A stretch of DNA of 64,000 nucleotides, from NCBI GenBank assembly GCA_963734865.1, contig CAVTIV010000008.1:558001-622000 (forward strand). Direction: 5' to 3'. The notes under the pieces are model-generated. The model searched no databases. It was given only the letters and a program-made list of their open reading frames with translations, and was not told where the DNA came from. The position numbers and the translations under genes are program-made. Below, piece after piece: positions 48,473-57,873 of the stretch (positions are counted from its first letter, which is position 1; every line of letters starts with the position of its first letter). Source of the stretch: CBDCUW01 sp963734865. Its GTDB lineage: Bacteria > Planctomycetota > Planctomycetia > Pirellulales > Pirellulaceae.

Positions 48473-49780
48473 CAGCTCAGCACCTCGGTAGCGACGCGTC
48501 CTTCGGCGATCGCGATCGGCCGGCCACCCTCGGCGATATTCTCCGTTCGCGGGTCAACCCCCAAAGCCTGGCAGAGCGTCGCCAGCAGATCTTGCTCATT
48601 GATTTGTCCGTCAATGACTTCGCTTCCATCCTTGCTGGTTGCCCCGAACACCTGCCCACCCGCCACACCGCCACCGGCCAAGATGCAGGTGAACGCTTGT
48701 GGATAGTGGTCACGGCCCCCGTTTCCGTTGATCACAGGAGTACGCCCAAACTCACCGGCCCAAAGAATGGTGGTCTTTTCCAGCAAGCCGCGATCACGGA
48801 GTTCGGTCATCAATGATGCCCATCCCGAGTCCAATTGCTCGCTCAGCCGTTGCACCTGGGCAAAGTTATCGGCATGGGTGTCCCACGCCAGACCATTGCC
48901 GAGGGTAACCTCCACCAACGGAACACCTCGCTCAATCAGTCGCCGGGCCATCAGGCAACCTTGTCCGAAGGCACCTCGGCCATACGACTCACGGACTTTA
49001 TCTGGCTCTTGCGAAAGTTTCGAACGCGTGACGGGCGTCGCTATTCAACATACGAATCGCCGATTGATAGACGGTATCGTGGGCCACGACGTTGGGCGTA
49101 CCGTGTGTTTTCAGAAAGCTTGCCTGCATCGACTGCCACAACTGCAGTCGTTCAAAATGCCGCTGGGCATCGATGTCCGCTGCACGCTCAAGAAAGTCGA
49201 CGCGCAATTGCGTGAATCCACCGTCAGCTGCAGGCCCCATCGCAGCAACCGAGGTGGCTGCGTGTTTGGGACCCAAAAAACCAGGGCTGATCGCGTTGCG
49301 GGCGAAGGGTCCCGGCGCGATGCTGACGTAGTCCGGCAGTTCGCCGCCATCGGCGCCAAGTGATTTCGACAGCGAACAACCGATCGACGGGTAGGCCACA
49401 GGGCCACCCGGTACGTGTCCGGTGCGCATCAACACCGTACCACGTTCATGATCCCCCTCTTTGGTACTCATGCCCCGCAGGATCGCTAGCGAGTCGGCCT
49501 GCTTTGCGAGGCGGGGAAGATGCTCACTAAAAGAGACTCCGGGAACGTTGGTTGCCGCTGGCTTCAGCGACCCGCCATTCTTGTGTTCCGGCTTCATGTC
49601 GAACGTATCCATCTGACTCGGTCCGCCGGACATCCATAGCAAGACGCAGTGACGTCCGTCTGCCTTGGCCTTGTTTGCCGCGGCCGCGATGGCTGGCAAC
49701 CAACTGCTCGATGCCGTGCCGATCATTCCCGTACTCGCCAGACGCATCCAACTTCTACGGCTGAGTCGATCTTGATTCAT
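48472..49780 (-). pseudogene. DUF1501 protein, frameshifted
   Basis: Second DUF1501 of the window, 435 residues once repaired. Tat signal SRRSWMRLASTG at the start (ATG 49780), then LLWMSGGPSQMDTFDMKPEH, and in the following frame LSQEPDKVRESYGRGAFGQGCLMARRLIERGVPLVEV (shown in two family blocks) and TTILWAGEFGRTP. The frame changes in a T run at 49018-49020 by one surplus base (position 49018-49020); removing it gives AFELSQEPDKVRES. The stop overlaps the start of the EF-hand gene (TGATG), and the DUF1549 gene lies 28 bp upstream. Break most likely a sequencing artefact. Confidence 0.8.
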
Positions 49781-49808
49781 GGCGAATTGCCTACTCGGGT
49801 AGATGTGC

Positions 49809-51365
49809 TCACGGACATACGGCGCATTCGGCCGTATTCAACAGGATCCACAGCAAATCGCCGAGCGCCCCTCGTCGTTGCTGGGATGACTCGGCAGCTG
49901 CCAAGTGATCAGCAAACTGCACCATCTCCGACTCTGTCGGCTTTCTGGACAGGGTAGCCAGGAACAGCGTCTCGATCCGCTGGGCATCATCAAAGAATGG
50001 CGCTTCGATCGCCGCAATCAGGGCACTGGTCTGCTCATGGGTCGCGCTGCTGATCTCAGGACCATTCATCAAGCCAAGCGCTTGCACGACGCCATGCGGA
50101 TAGTCGCGCGGTGACGCATCGGGTGCACGCATCCGAGCGAGAAACTGTTCGCGCACGGCACGATCGGCCGATTGGCCATCGCCAGCAGTCACGGCACTTC
50201 GTCGATACACGTTTTGATGCAAGCTGTCGTAAAACTGTCGCGCGGTCAGTGTCTTGACATTCATCGCCGCGAACGAATTCACCGGCGGCCTGAGATCATT
50301 CAGCACGGCACTCGTTCGTCCATAACCATCGCTGCGAGCGATTGCGGCATACAAGTCACGAAGGTCAAAACGTTGTTGGACAAAGTAATTTGCCAAAAAA
50401 TCCAACAATTCCGGATGACTTGGTTGATGATCCGCGTCCATCGCATCCACAGGATCAACCAACCCGCAGCCAAACATTTGCGCCCAAATGCGATTGACAG
50501 CGGCGCGCGCGAAATAGGGATTGTCGCGTGATGCCAACCAAATCGTCAGCTGACGCCGCCGATTGTCAGTCGGATCCCTTTCCGGTGGTTCGCTGATTCC
50601 GGGATAACGCGGCAACATGATTTGGTCGCTATCGGGAAATGTCACTTCACCGCCCGGTCGATCCTCGATGATCGTATTTGGCGCCATCGCTGCATCACTC
50701 TGCCGCAGCTGACCAAAGAATGCTGCGTATTGCCAAAAATCGACTTGTGTCCAGCGATCGAAAGGATGGTTGTGACACTGGGCACACTGCAATTGAATCC
50801 CCATAAAGATTCGCGAAGACGCCGCCGCAAGTTTCGCGGGTTCGAGCGAATGGGACGTGTAAAAAATTGCCGGACCCGAATTACCGGCACCACCCGCCGT
50901 CAAGAATTCGGCGACCAGATAATCGTATGGTGTATTTTGAGTGAACTGCTGCTGCAACCATTCGTGCAGCGCCGCAACGTTGGCACCCGCTTGCGGCTGT
51001 GCTTGTGAATCGGAGGGCAGCAGAATGTCAATCCAACGTGAAGCCATGTGGCTTGCGTAACGTTGCGAGCGAAGCAAACGATCGATCAGCTCAGCACGCT
51101 TGTCTTGCCTCGGATCGTCCAAGAACCGTCGGACTTCAAAAACGCTCGGTGCGACTCCGGTCAGGTCGAACCAGACTCGCCGGCAAAACTCCGCATCATC
51201 GCTGATCGGCACCGGCCTGATTCCCTGATGAGCCCAGGACTCTTCCAGAATACGGTCGATCTCGCGAGCAGCCGCGTCGATCTTGGCAAACCTATCCCCG
51301 GCAACGGCCACGCGATCGAGTACCGACCAGAGAAGAAGTACGAACAAGAGGCGGATGGAGATCAT
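49809..51365 (-). CDS. Secreted DUF1549/DUF1553 protein (no N-terminal cytochrome domain)
   Basis: A 518-residue relative of the gene at 8465 but without the N-terminal cytochrome domain. Signal peptide MISIRLLFVLLLWSVLD, DUF1549 block with RVWFDLTGVAPSVFEV, IDRLLRSQRY and a heme-like CAQCHNHPFDRW, then DUF1553 with NPYFARAAVNRIWAQMFG, HPELLDFLA and MNGPEI. The start is ATG 51365; a GTG at 51371 gives two more residues. It leads a coupled minus-strand unit with the DUF1501 gene and the EF-hand protein. The functional role of the family is unknown. Confidence 0.82.
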   Translation of the reverse strand: MISIRLLFVLLLWSVLDRVAVAGDRFAKIDAAAREIDRILEESWAHQGIRPVPISDDAEFCRRVWFDLTGVAPSVFEVRRFLDDPRQDKRAELIDRLLRSQRYASHMASRWIDILLPSDSQAQPQAGANVAALHEWLQQQFTQNTPYDYLVAEFLTAGGAGNSGPAIFYTSHSLEPAKLAAASSRIFMGIQLQCAQCHNHPFDRWTQVDFWQYAAFFGQLRQSDAAMAPNTIIEDRPGGEVTFPDSDQIMLPRYPGISEPPERDPTDNRRRQLTIWLASRDNPYFARAAVNRIWAQMFGCGLVDPVDAMDADHQPSHPELLDFLANYFVQQRFDLRDLYAAIARSDGYGRTSAVLNDLRPPVNSFAAMNVKTLTARQFYDSLHQNVYRRSAVTAGDGQSADRAVREQFLARMRAPDASPRDYPHGVVQALGLMNGPEISSATHEQTSALIAAIEAPFFDDAQRIETLFLATLSRKPTESEMVQFADHLAAAESSQQRRGALGDLLWILLNTAECAVCP

Positions 51366-51618
51366 GATCACGCGGGCCGTAGGATACGTCCGGTTTCTCT
51401 AAGAACGTCAACCCTCTGTTATAACACCGATCCGCCCCCAGCAGAGAGAATCCGCCGATCGGTTCTCGAATTTCCCGCCCAGGCCACTACATCTCGCCCC
51501 AACGCCGCCCATGGCGACCCGACCGCCGCATTCGACTCCCCGGATTGGCGAACTGAATCCCGACAGGCCACAGGGACGATTCGCATCGTCCGTGGGACTG
51601 GCGAACGATCGTGATTTG

Positions 51619-53499
51619 TCATTTCGTCGCGATTGAATCGATCTCGATCAAACTTCCCGGTTTGCCATCAAACGCGATCTGCAACGATGAAATCGTGCCC
51701 TGGGGTAATTCACCCTCGGGCCGCGTCACCGATGCGTCAACACACGTCTCGCTCGGCGAAACATCGATCGAACCGAGTTCGCGCGGCGTGGTCTCATTTT
51801 TGTACGTTGCGAACACGTGAACACGAACGGGCTCGGTCGATCGCATCGCGATAACGATTGGCCCTGCGTTGTTGGCTGCATCCAACCGAAGTCCATCTCG
51901 AGTGATCACAGCCGTTTCATCATCGAGTATGAAGTCGAGGAAACCCAACCGACCGGCGATGTTTCCGAGTTCATCGTTCGCTTTCCAGCCTTCGGTTTGC
52001 CAGCCGCCACAGTCAAAACGGAACAACAACCGCCCGTCGCTGGGATCGCGACCCTGGATCGTTTCCCAAGCGTCCGACAGCCCGTCACCATCGCTATCCG
52101 ATCGAACGACCTCGTACTCCGGGTTCACTGCCCTGCCCCACTTGTGATCTTGAGCCTGATAAGCCAATTCCTGATCCGACTCTTCACCTTCGCCGTCGTC
52201 GCCCTTGGCAAGCCAATCATCCAACAACTTTCGATGACGCGCAAGTTGTTTGCTGTACTGTGGATCGTTGACCAGATTGTTCAGCTGGCTCGGGTCCTTG
52301 TTCACGTCATACAACTCCTCGGCCGGCCGCTCTCCAAAATAGATCTCCGTCAGCTTGGCCGAGAGATCTCCGCTGGCATACAGCTCACGCAAGTTTTTGA
52401 CGTAGTCTTTCGAGTCGCGGTATTGCGGCTGCAAAAAGATTCGGTCCGTCTTGTAGTTGCGTGTGTATCGAAAGCGGTCGGTGCGCACGCTGCGAACGCG
52501 ATCAATCGTGTGATCCAACCGGTCCTTGGCCGATGCGACGAACGTTCTTGGAAGAAACTTGCTATCAAATAGATTCTGACCCTCGTACCAGTCGGGCTTT
52601 GTTACGCCAGCCCAAGCAAGTGTCGTCGCCGACAGATCGAGCATGTTCACCAGATCGTCACGAACCGAAGGGGCTGGCACATAGGGATCGGGACCCGAGA
52701 TGATGAACGGAACGTGCAACCCGCCTTCGGTCGGCATCTGCTTGTGACGAACCAGATTGTTCGCGCCATGATCGCTGAAATAGACGACGATCGTATTGTC
52801 GGATAGTCCGGACTCTTTCAATCCGGCCAATACGGTGCCGATAAAGTCATCATCCTTGCGAATCGCGTCGTAGTGTTGCGCGACAACCTCGCGATAGATC
52901 TGGTTCTGGGGATAATCGGGCGGGACCGCGACGGTCGATGGATCAACCTTCCGATCCTGAGGAAAATTCTGCGTGTTGTTCTTGCCACCGGCCGTTTGAA
53001 TCTGACCAAAGAAAGGCTGATTTCGCTTCAATTCATCCCAAGGAACGTCGTGCGATTTCTGCAGCAATGAGTAGGTTGCCTTTTCGTCCCAGATAAAGTT
53101 GTAGTCTGTCTTGCCAAGATTGAAGGTGAAGTAACCACTCTCCTCGATCAGCTGCGGCAGCAGTTTCATTCCTTCGGGCAGATACAGCTTTGCCGGACCT
53201 CGTGATGAACGATGTTCGTGAGCGTTGAATCGAATCTGGTTCTCTCCGCCCATCAATGCCGAGCGGCAAGCCGAACAGACGGGAGCCGGCACAAAGGCTC
53301 GCGAAAAACGGACGCCGTTCCCGGCCAAGGCGTCAATATTCGGCGTCGCTCCCTGATTGATCTTGTCGCCATAACAGCCCATCCAAGGCGATGTGTCTTC
53401 GGCAAACAGCCACAGGATGTTGGGGCGGTCGGCCGCGTGAAGATCGGAACAGAGCCCGCAGACAACGACGGCGAACAGCATAGCGGCAACGTATTTCAT
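51619..53499 (-). CDS. Secreted type I sulfatase with C-terminal calcium-type repeat (CSACR)
   Basis: A 626-residue sulfatase with signal peptide MKYVAAMLFAVVVCGLCSDL. Metal site NILWLFAEDTSPWMG; the formylglycine motif is C75-S-A-C-R then SALMGG, an Ala-Cys variant of CxPSR seen in some sulfatase branches. VVYFSDHGANN and FGERPAEELYDVNKDP follow. After residue ~470 a thrombospondin type-3-like DSDGDGLSDAWE segment and a beta-sandwich tail occur, possibly for cell-surface attachment. Start ATG 53499. It follows the sulfatase at 53544 on the same strand with 44 bp between, including half of a 16-bp duplication. Confidence 0.88.
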   Translation of the reverse strand: MKYVAAMLFAVVVCGLCSDLHAADRPNILWLFAEDTSPWMGCYGDKINQGATPNIDALAGNGVRFSRAFVPAPVCSACRSALMGGENQIRFNAHEHRSSRGPAKLYLPEGMKLLPQLIEESGYFTFNLGKTDYNFIWDEKATYSLLQKSHDVPWDELKRNQPFFGQIQTAGGKNNTQNFPQDRKVDPSTVAVPPDYPQNQIYREVVAQHYDAIRKDDDFIGTVLAGLKESGLSDNTIVVYFSDHGANNLVRHKQMPTEGGLHVPFIISGPDPYVPAPSVRDDLVNMLDLSATTLAWAGVTKPDWYEGQNLFDSKFLPRTFVASAKDRLDHTIDRVRSVRTDRFRYTRNYKTDRIFLQPQYRDSKDYVKNLRELYASGDLSAKLTEIYFGERPAEELYDVNKDPSQLNNLVNDPQYSKQLARHRKLLDDWLAKGDDGEGEESDQELAYQAQDHKWGRAVNPEYEVVRSDSDGDGLSDAWETIQGRDPSDGRLLFRFDCGGWQTEGWKANDELGNIAGRLGFLDFILDDETAVITRDGLRLDAANNAGPIVIAMRSTEPVRVHVFATYKNETTPRELGSIDVSPSETCVDASVTRPEGELPQGTISSLQIAFDGKPGSLIEIDSIATK

Positions 53500-53526
53500 C
53501 AGCTTCAGCTCTTACGCGAGGTACAA

Positions 53527-53558
53527 CTTAGTTTATCGGCATCTTAGTTTATCGGCAT
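53527..53558. repeat. 16-bp tandem duplication across a sulfatase stop codon
   Basis: cttagtttatcggcat occurs at 53527-53542 and again at 53543-53558. On the minus strand it duplicates the last codons (Met-Pro-Ile-Asn) and TAA stop of the sulfatase ending at 53544, so the second copy lies just beyond the stop. Confidence 0.85.
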
Positions 53559-55106
53559 CTTCTCGAAGTCCGATGGATTGACCCACCCTGCTTTCACCTT
53601 CTCTCCCGCCATGTAACGCTCGTAGAATCGATCGGTGCTGGGACTTGAATAGGGATAAGCATCAAACACGGATCCCTGGCCGAACATTCTTGGATCACCC
53701 TGCTGCTTCAGTTCGGCCACCATCCGCGATTTGAGTTTCGCCAACTGTGACGCATGCTCTGCCGATCCGGCGAGGTTGTTCAGACAGTCCGGATCGCTCT
53801 TCAGATTGAATAATTCTTCGTCAGGACGTCTGCCGAACGCGAGATCCCAAAACGCTCTCGTCTCGCCACGACGACGCATTTCCAGGATGAACGTCTTGGT
53901 CGGACTGGCGTCACAATTGAGGTATCCCGTTTCGGGATTACCCGCCGGCCAACGATCCGTTTCAAAGTTTTGCAGATAAAGCCAATCGCCCTGGCAAATA
54001 CCGCGGATCGGATACCCGCCGGCGTTCGGACGTCCGATATCGTGACGTTCTTTGCCAACCAGTACATGGTCGCGATCAAGGTTGACGATCCCCGATTTTG
54101 GCAAGGAAAAAATATCGAACAGACTGCGACCGCTGATCCCTTGCATGATCGGACCTGGTTCGTCGATTCCCGCCGCTTGTAAAAACGTCGGCGCCAAATC
54201 GGCAAAGTTAACGAAGTCATCAACGACTCGCGCCGAACCCTTGACACCCTGTGGCCAGCGAATCGCCAACGGGATGTGATTCGAATCGGCATACGCTTGT
54301 CCCTTGACTCGTGGGAACGGCATGCCGTGGTCGGAGGTCGCGACGATCAACGTGTGATCGAGCTGGCCAGCGGCCTGCAACGATGCGAGGATCCGTCCCA
54401 AATGTGTGTCGTAGTGCTCGACTTCGATCGCATAGTCCAGCATGTCGTGACGAATCACTTCGTTGTCCGGCCAATAGCCGGGTACACGGTCGATGTCGTC
54501 GAGCTTCTTCCCAAGCCTCACGCCCGATTGGTATTCGTATGCGCGATGCGGTTCGGTCGTGCCATACCAAAACACCCAAGGTTTCCCGGCCGGTACATCG
54601 GCCAGAAAGTCCGCGAAATTGGCGGCATAGTCGTTGCGAGAGATACCATTCGTCGGCGGCGTTGCCGTTCGCTTTGAATAGGCCTTGCCGGTAATCGCGC
54701 GGGGCTTGCCACTGGAATCATTGGCAATGCCAGGAGCCCAACCCTTTCCGGTGAACCCGGCAAAGTATCCATCGGCGGCGAGCCGTTCGACATAGCCGCC
54801 GAACTTTGCCGGAAAGATGCACATATGATTGCCGGCATCCTCCAACTGCCACGAGTATCGACCCGTCAGAATCGTCGCTCGCGATGGCGCACATTTCGCA
54901 TTGGGCGTGTACGCGCGTCGAAACAAGATTCCTTCTTGGGCAATACGATCAAAGCTCGGAGTATCAACCCAATCACATCCATAAGCTGTGGCGTGCCCGA
55001 ACGACCAATCGTCGGCTATGGCCAGCAGGATGTTGGGGCGTTCGTCCGCACCAACCTGTGCCACAGCGGAGACAAAAACAGCGACAGCGATAAGTCGATT
55101 CATCAT
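53544..55106 (-). CDS. Secreted type I sulfatase (CAPSR)
   Basis: A 520-residue sulfatase with signal peptide MMNRLIAVAVFVSAVAQVGA. NILLAIADDWSFGHATAYG begins the metal site; C72-A-P-S-R then ATILTG is a textbook formylglycine motif. Later blocks are PWVFWYGTTEPHRAYE, ATSDHGMPFPRVKGQ and the C-terminal EELFNLKSDPDCLNNLAG. The DHGMPFPR stretch is typical of heparan-sulfamidase-like sulfatases. Two adjacent ATGs (55106, 55103) open the signal peptide. Sits behind the PQQ-propeller gene on the same strand. Confidence 0.93.
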   Translation of the reverse strand: MMNRLIAVAVFVSAVAQVGADERPNILLAIADDWSFGHATAYGCDWVDTPSFDRIAQEGILFRRAYTPNAKCAPSRATILTGRYSWQLEDAGNHMCIFPAKFGGYVERLAADGYFAGFTGKGWAPGIANDSSGKPRAITGKAYSKRTATPPTNGISRNDYAANFADFLADVPAGKPWVFWYGTTEPHRAYEYQSGVRLGKKLDDIDRVPGYWPDNEVIRHDMLDYAIEVEHYDTHLGRILASLQAAGQLDHTLIVATSDHGMPFPRVKGQAYADSNHIPLAIRWPQGVKGSARVVDDFVNFADLAPTFLQAAGIDEPGPIMQGISGRSLFDIFSLPKSGIVNLDRDHVLVGKERHDIGRPNAGGYPIRGICQGDWLYLQNFETDRWPAGNPETGYLNCDASPTKTFILEMRRRGETRAFWDLAFGRRPDEELFNLKSDPDCLNNLAGSAEHASQLAKLKSRMVAELKQQGDPRMFGQGSVFDAYPYSSPSTDRFYERYMAGEKVKAGWVNPSDFEKMPIN

Positions 55107-55244
55107 GGTCAAGGTGTTCTCAGGGAGCGGCATCAAGCCAACAGAGATGGTCAAGCACAGGATTGATTGTAGAGTGCCACGCAAAACAGGATCGCGGAAA
55201 TTCAAAAATTCCAACGAATCCGGCAACACGAACTGGGAACGACA

Positions 55245-56564
55245 TCAATCTTCGGCAATGCAAAACAGATGCCGGTCGCCTCGCAGGTAGATCTCCCGAC
55301 CGGCAATCGCAGCCGACGCGCTGACTTGTTCATTCAGCCGATTGACCGCGACGCTGCGCGGAATTTCGGTATTCGCGATCACTTGCGTGACCCCATCCAG
55401 ATCGGTGACGTAGACGTTCCCGGCCGCGGCAACGGGGGATGCGTAAATATTGCCAAGTTCACCGAGTCGCATCGCCCCCGGCGCGTCTTCGCCCGTCTTG
55501 GCGATCACGCGAGTCAAAACGTTCTGGTAGTGCGTCAAAAAGTACAACGAGTCTTCGTAGAGCAGCGGCGAGGGTACGTAGGGCGTCCCCCGGGTCCGCG
55601 TCCATACGATCTGATCGGTGCCGGTGATATCACCACGAGCACCTTCCAGGTCGATCGCCATCAACGCACGTTTTTCATAACTACTTCCAACATAAAGAAA
55701 GCCGTCCGAAGCGATCGGTGTCGCGACAATGTTGGCCGACATTCCACCACACTCCCAAATCACGTCGCCACTGTTGATGTCGTATCCACGAACCCTGTCG
55801 GTCCCGCAAACGATCACTTGCTCCTTGCCATCTTGCCGTGTCACGATCGGGGAACTCCACGAAGTCACCTCTTGGCGCAATTTCCGCCATCGCTGCTCGC
55901 CGCTACTCTTGTCCAGTGCCAACAAGAATGATTGTTCTTCGTGATCCCAGTTGATGATCAATGTGTCCTGGAACAATGCAGGCGAACTGCCCTCACCATG
56001 GCCATGCTTGGAATGCATCCGACCGATCTGTTTCTCCCAAACGAGGTTGCCATCAAAGTCCAGACAGAACAGACCGTGTGATCCGAAATAGGCGAATACG
56101 TACGTGCCATCGGTCACCGGCGACGCCGATGCGAGGCTCGCGGTGTAATGGCCCCCTTCGTGTGGAACTTCCTCGCGAACCGTCTTCTGCCACAACACGG
56201 ATCCATCTTGGCGACGGAGTGCGATCACGACGAAGCGGTGCTTGCTGTCCACCGCCAGGTTGTCATGAGCGCCTGGGCGACCACTGTCGATCGGTGTCAG
56301 CTTTTCTCCGACAGGAATGGCTGCGGTCACAAAGATCCGATCATCCCAGATGATCGGCGTGCTGTGGCCGCGGCCCGGTAGCGCCCGCTTCCAGCGAACG
56401 TTCCTGCTGTCACTCCACTCGACCGGTGGTTTGGCATCGGGCGCGACGCCGGTTCCCAAGGGCCCACGCCACTGCGGCCAGAACGTGTCGGGCGGCGCCG
56501 CGACGCATGAATCGAGATCGCTGTAACTCGCGATCACAATCAACAGAACCAGAACTCTGACCAT
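55245..56564 (-). CDS. Secreted PQQ-type beta-propeller protein
   Basis: A 439-residue eight-bladed propeller of the PQQ/BamB type with a signal peptide (VRVLVLLIVIASYS). Blades are visible as DGSVLWQKTV, FDGNLVWEKQIG, SSGEQRWRKL, NSGDVIWECGG and RDGSHLF-like endings, each with the Trp-containing docking strand. WPQWRGP at residue ~31 is the common planctomycete start. It may act as a scaffold or as a dehydrogenase without a cofactor site I can assign. AGGAGG lies 7 bp before ATG 56564. It is 45 bp after the MFS gene on the same strand. Confidence 0.85.
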   Translation of the reverse strand: MVRVLVLLIVIASYSDLDSCVAAPPDTFWPQWRGPLGTGVAPDAKPPVEWSDSRNVRWKRALPGRGHSTPIIWDDRIFVTAAIPVGEKLTPIDSGRPGAHDNLAVDSKHRFVVIALRRQDGSVLWQKTVREEVPHEGGHYTASLASASPVTDGTYVFAYFGSHGLFCLDFDGNLVWEKQIGRMHSKHGHGEGSSPALFQDTLIINWDHEEQSFLLALDKSSGEQRWRKLRQEVTSWSSPIVTRQDGKEQVIVCGTDRVRGYDINSGDVIWECGGMSANIVATPIASDGFLYVGSSYEKRALMAIDLEGARGDITGTDQIVWTRTRGTPYVPSPLLYEDSLYFLTHYQNVLTRVIAKTGEDAPGAMRLGELGNIYASPVAAAGNVYVTDLDGVTQVIANTEIPRSVAVNRLNEQVSASAAIAGREIYLRGDRHLFCIAED

Positions 56565-56609
56565 TTGTTTCCTCCTCGCACTTCCCCGTTGCGTCCTGCC
56601 GCAATCGTC

Positions 56610-57873
56610 CTACGCTCTCGCGTCGACAACGTCACTCGCGACGCCATCATCATAGCCGCCGCGATTGACAATCCGGTTTCCTTCGACCGTGTATCGGTGG
56701 GTGGCGGCGTAAATGATCGCAGTGGCGAGGCAGAATGCTCCGATCGATCCGAACAACGCTGCAAAACCAAACCGTTCGCCGATCAAGCCCAGCAGAGGCT
56801 CTCCGCGATCGTCCCCAAGTCCAACATCATCAACGCAAGAGCAGATCCCGTCCCTCGAACGTTCCTCGGAAACGGCTCGAGCGTCAGCGACGTCATCGTA
56901 TGGAACATCAAACCGTGCCCCGTGCCAGCCAACACTGCGGGAACGATGATCATCCAAGAATGCCGGGCGTCAACGAGCCCAAAGCAAAACATGCCGACAG
57001 ACATGAACAGCATCCCGACGAATAGAACCCTCTTGGCACCGATGCGATCGGGCAATCGGCGCGACGACAATCGCACCACAATCCCCAGCCCCGCATAGCA
57101 CATGAAGAACAGACCAATGACCGAAACACCATCGATCCGCAGAGCGGCTTTGTCGATAAAACTGGCAACGAATATGAACGGGCCCGACATGCAAATGCCG
57201 AACGCCAGATCGACCAACAGGATGATTCCCGGCCAGTGTCGCCAGGTGACCGATAGGAAATCCGACAGCCGCACCGAAGACCTTGTCCGCTCGCTGTCGG
57301 TCGGGCGAAGAAAGGAAAGCCCGATTGCCGGCAACAGACTTGCTGCCGCCGCGACGATGAACAATACCGCAAAGTTTGCCCGTTCCCGATCAAACAGGAA
57401 CAGGTCACCCATAAATGGCCCGACCAGCATCCCCAGAAATCCGCCGACTCCGAAAACCCCAATCGCCTCGGTGCGTCGATGTTCCGGCGTGGTTTGCGAA
57501 ATGTACGTCAGCCCACTGGCAAACACGATCGCGACCCCAAGAAACAGGCACGATCGAACCACGTAGATCATCCAGCCCAAATCATCCAGGCACAGATTCG
57601 CCAGCGATGCGATCGCAAACACGCCATAACCGGCAGCCCACATCGTTCGCGCGCCAAACGATTGATCCACTGCGCCATCCAGGGCCGTAACATCAATCCG
57701 ACCAGCGCACACGACCCCATGATCGTCCCAACCTGACGCAAGTCACCGCCGAGAAATTCGATCCACCGCGCATAGTGCGCCATTAATGTATTTGCAATGA
57801 CAAAGGATGTTTGACTTACCAACGCCTGAATAAAATTGCGATCGTACAGTCGGTCCTCGGTCATCCCGGTCAT
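56610..57873 (-). pseudogene. Major facilitator superfamily transporter, two frameshifts
   Basis: About 421 residues once repaired. The N-terminal part (ATG 57873, whose ATGA overlaps the upstream sulfatase stop) reaches MAQWINRL; the middle part continues FGARTMWAAGYGVF after one missing base at about 57658; the C-terminal part continues LGDDRGEPLLGLIGERFGF after one missing G in the GGGG run at about 56814. Twelve hydrophobic segments would result. The RPxxGxxxD-type motifs are not strict, so the substrate cannot be inferred. Coupling to a sulfatase suggests uptake of its desulfated product. Confidence 0.8.
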
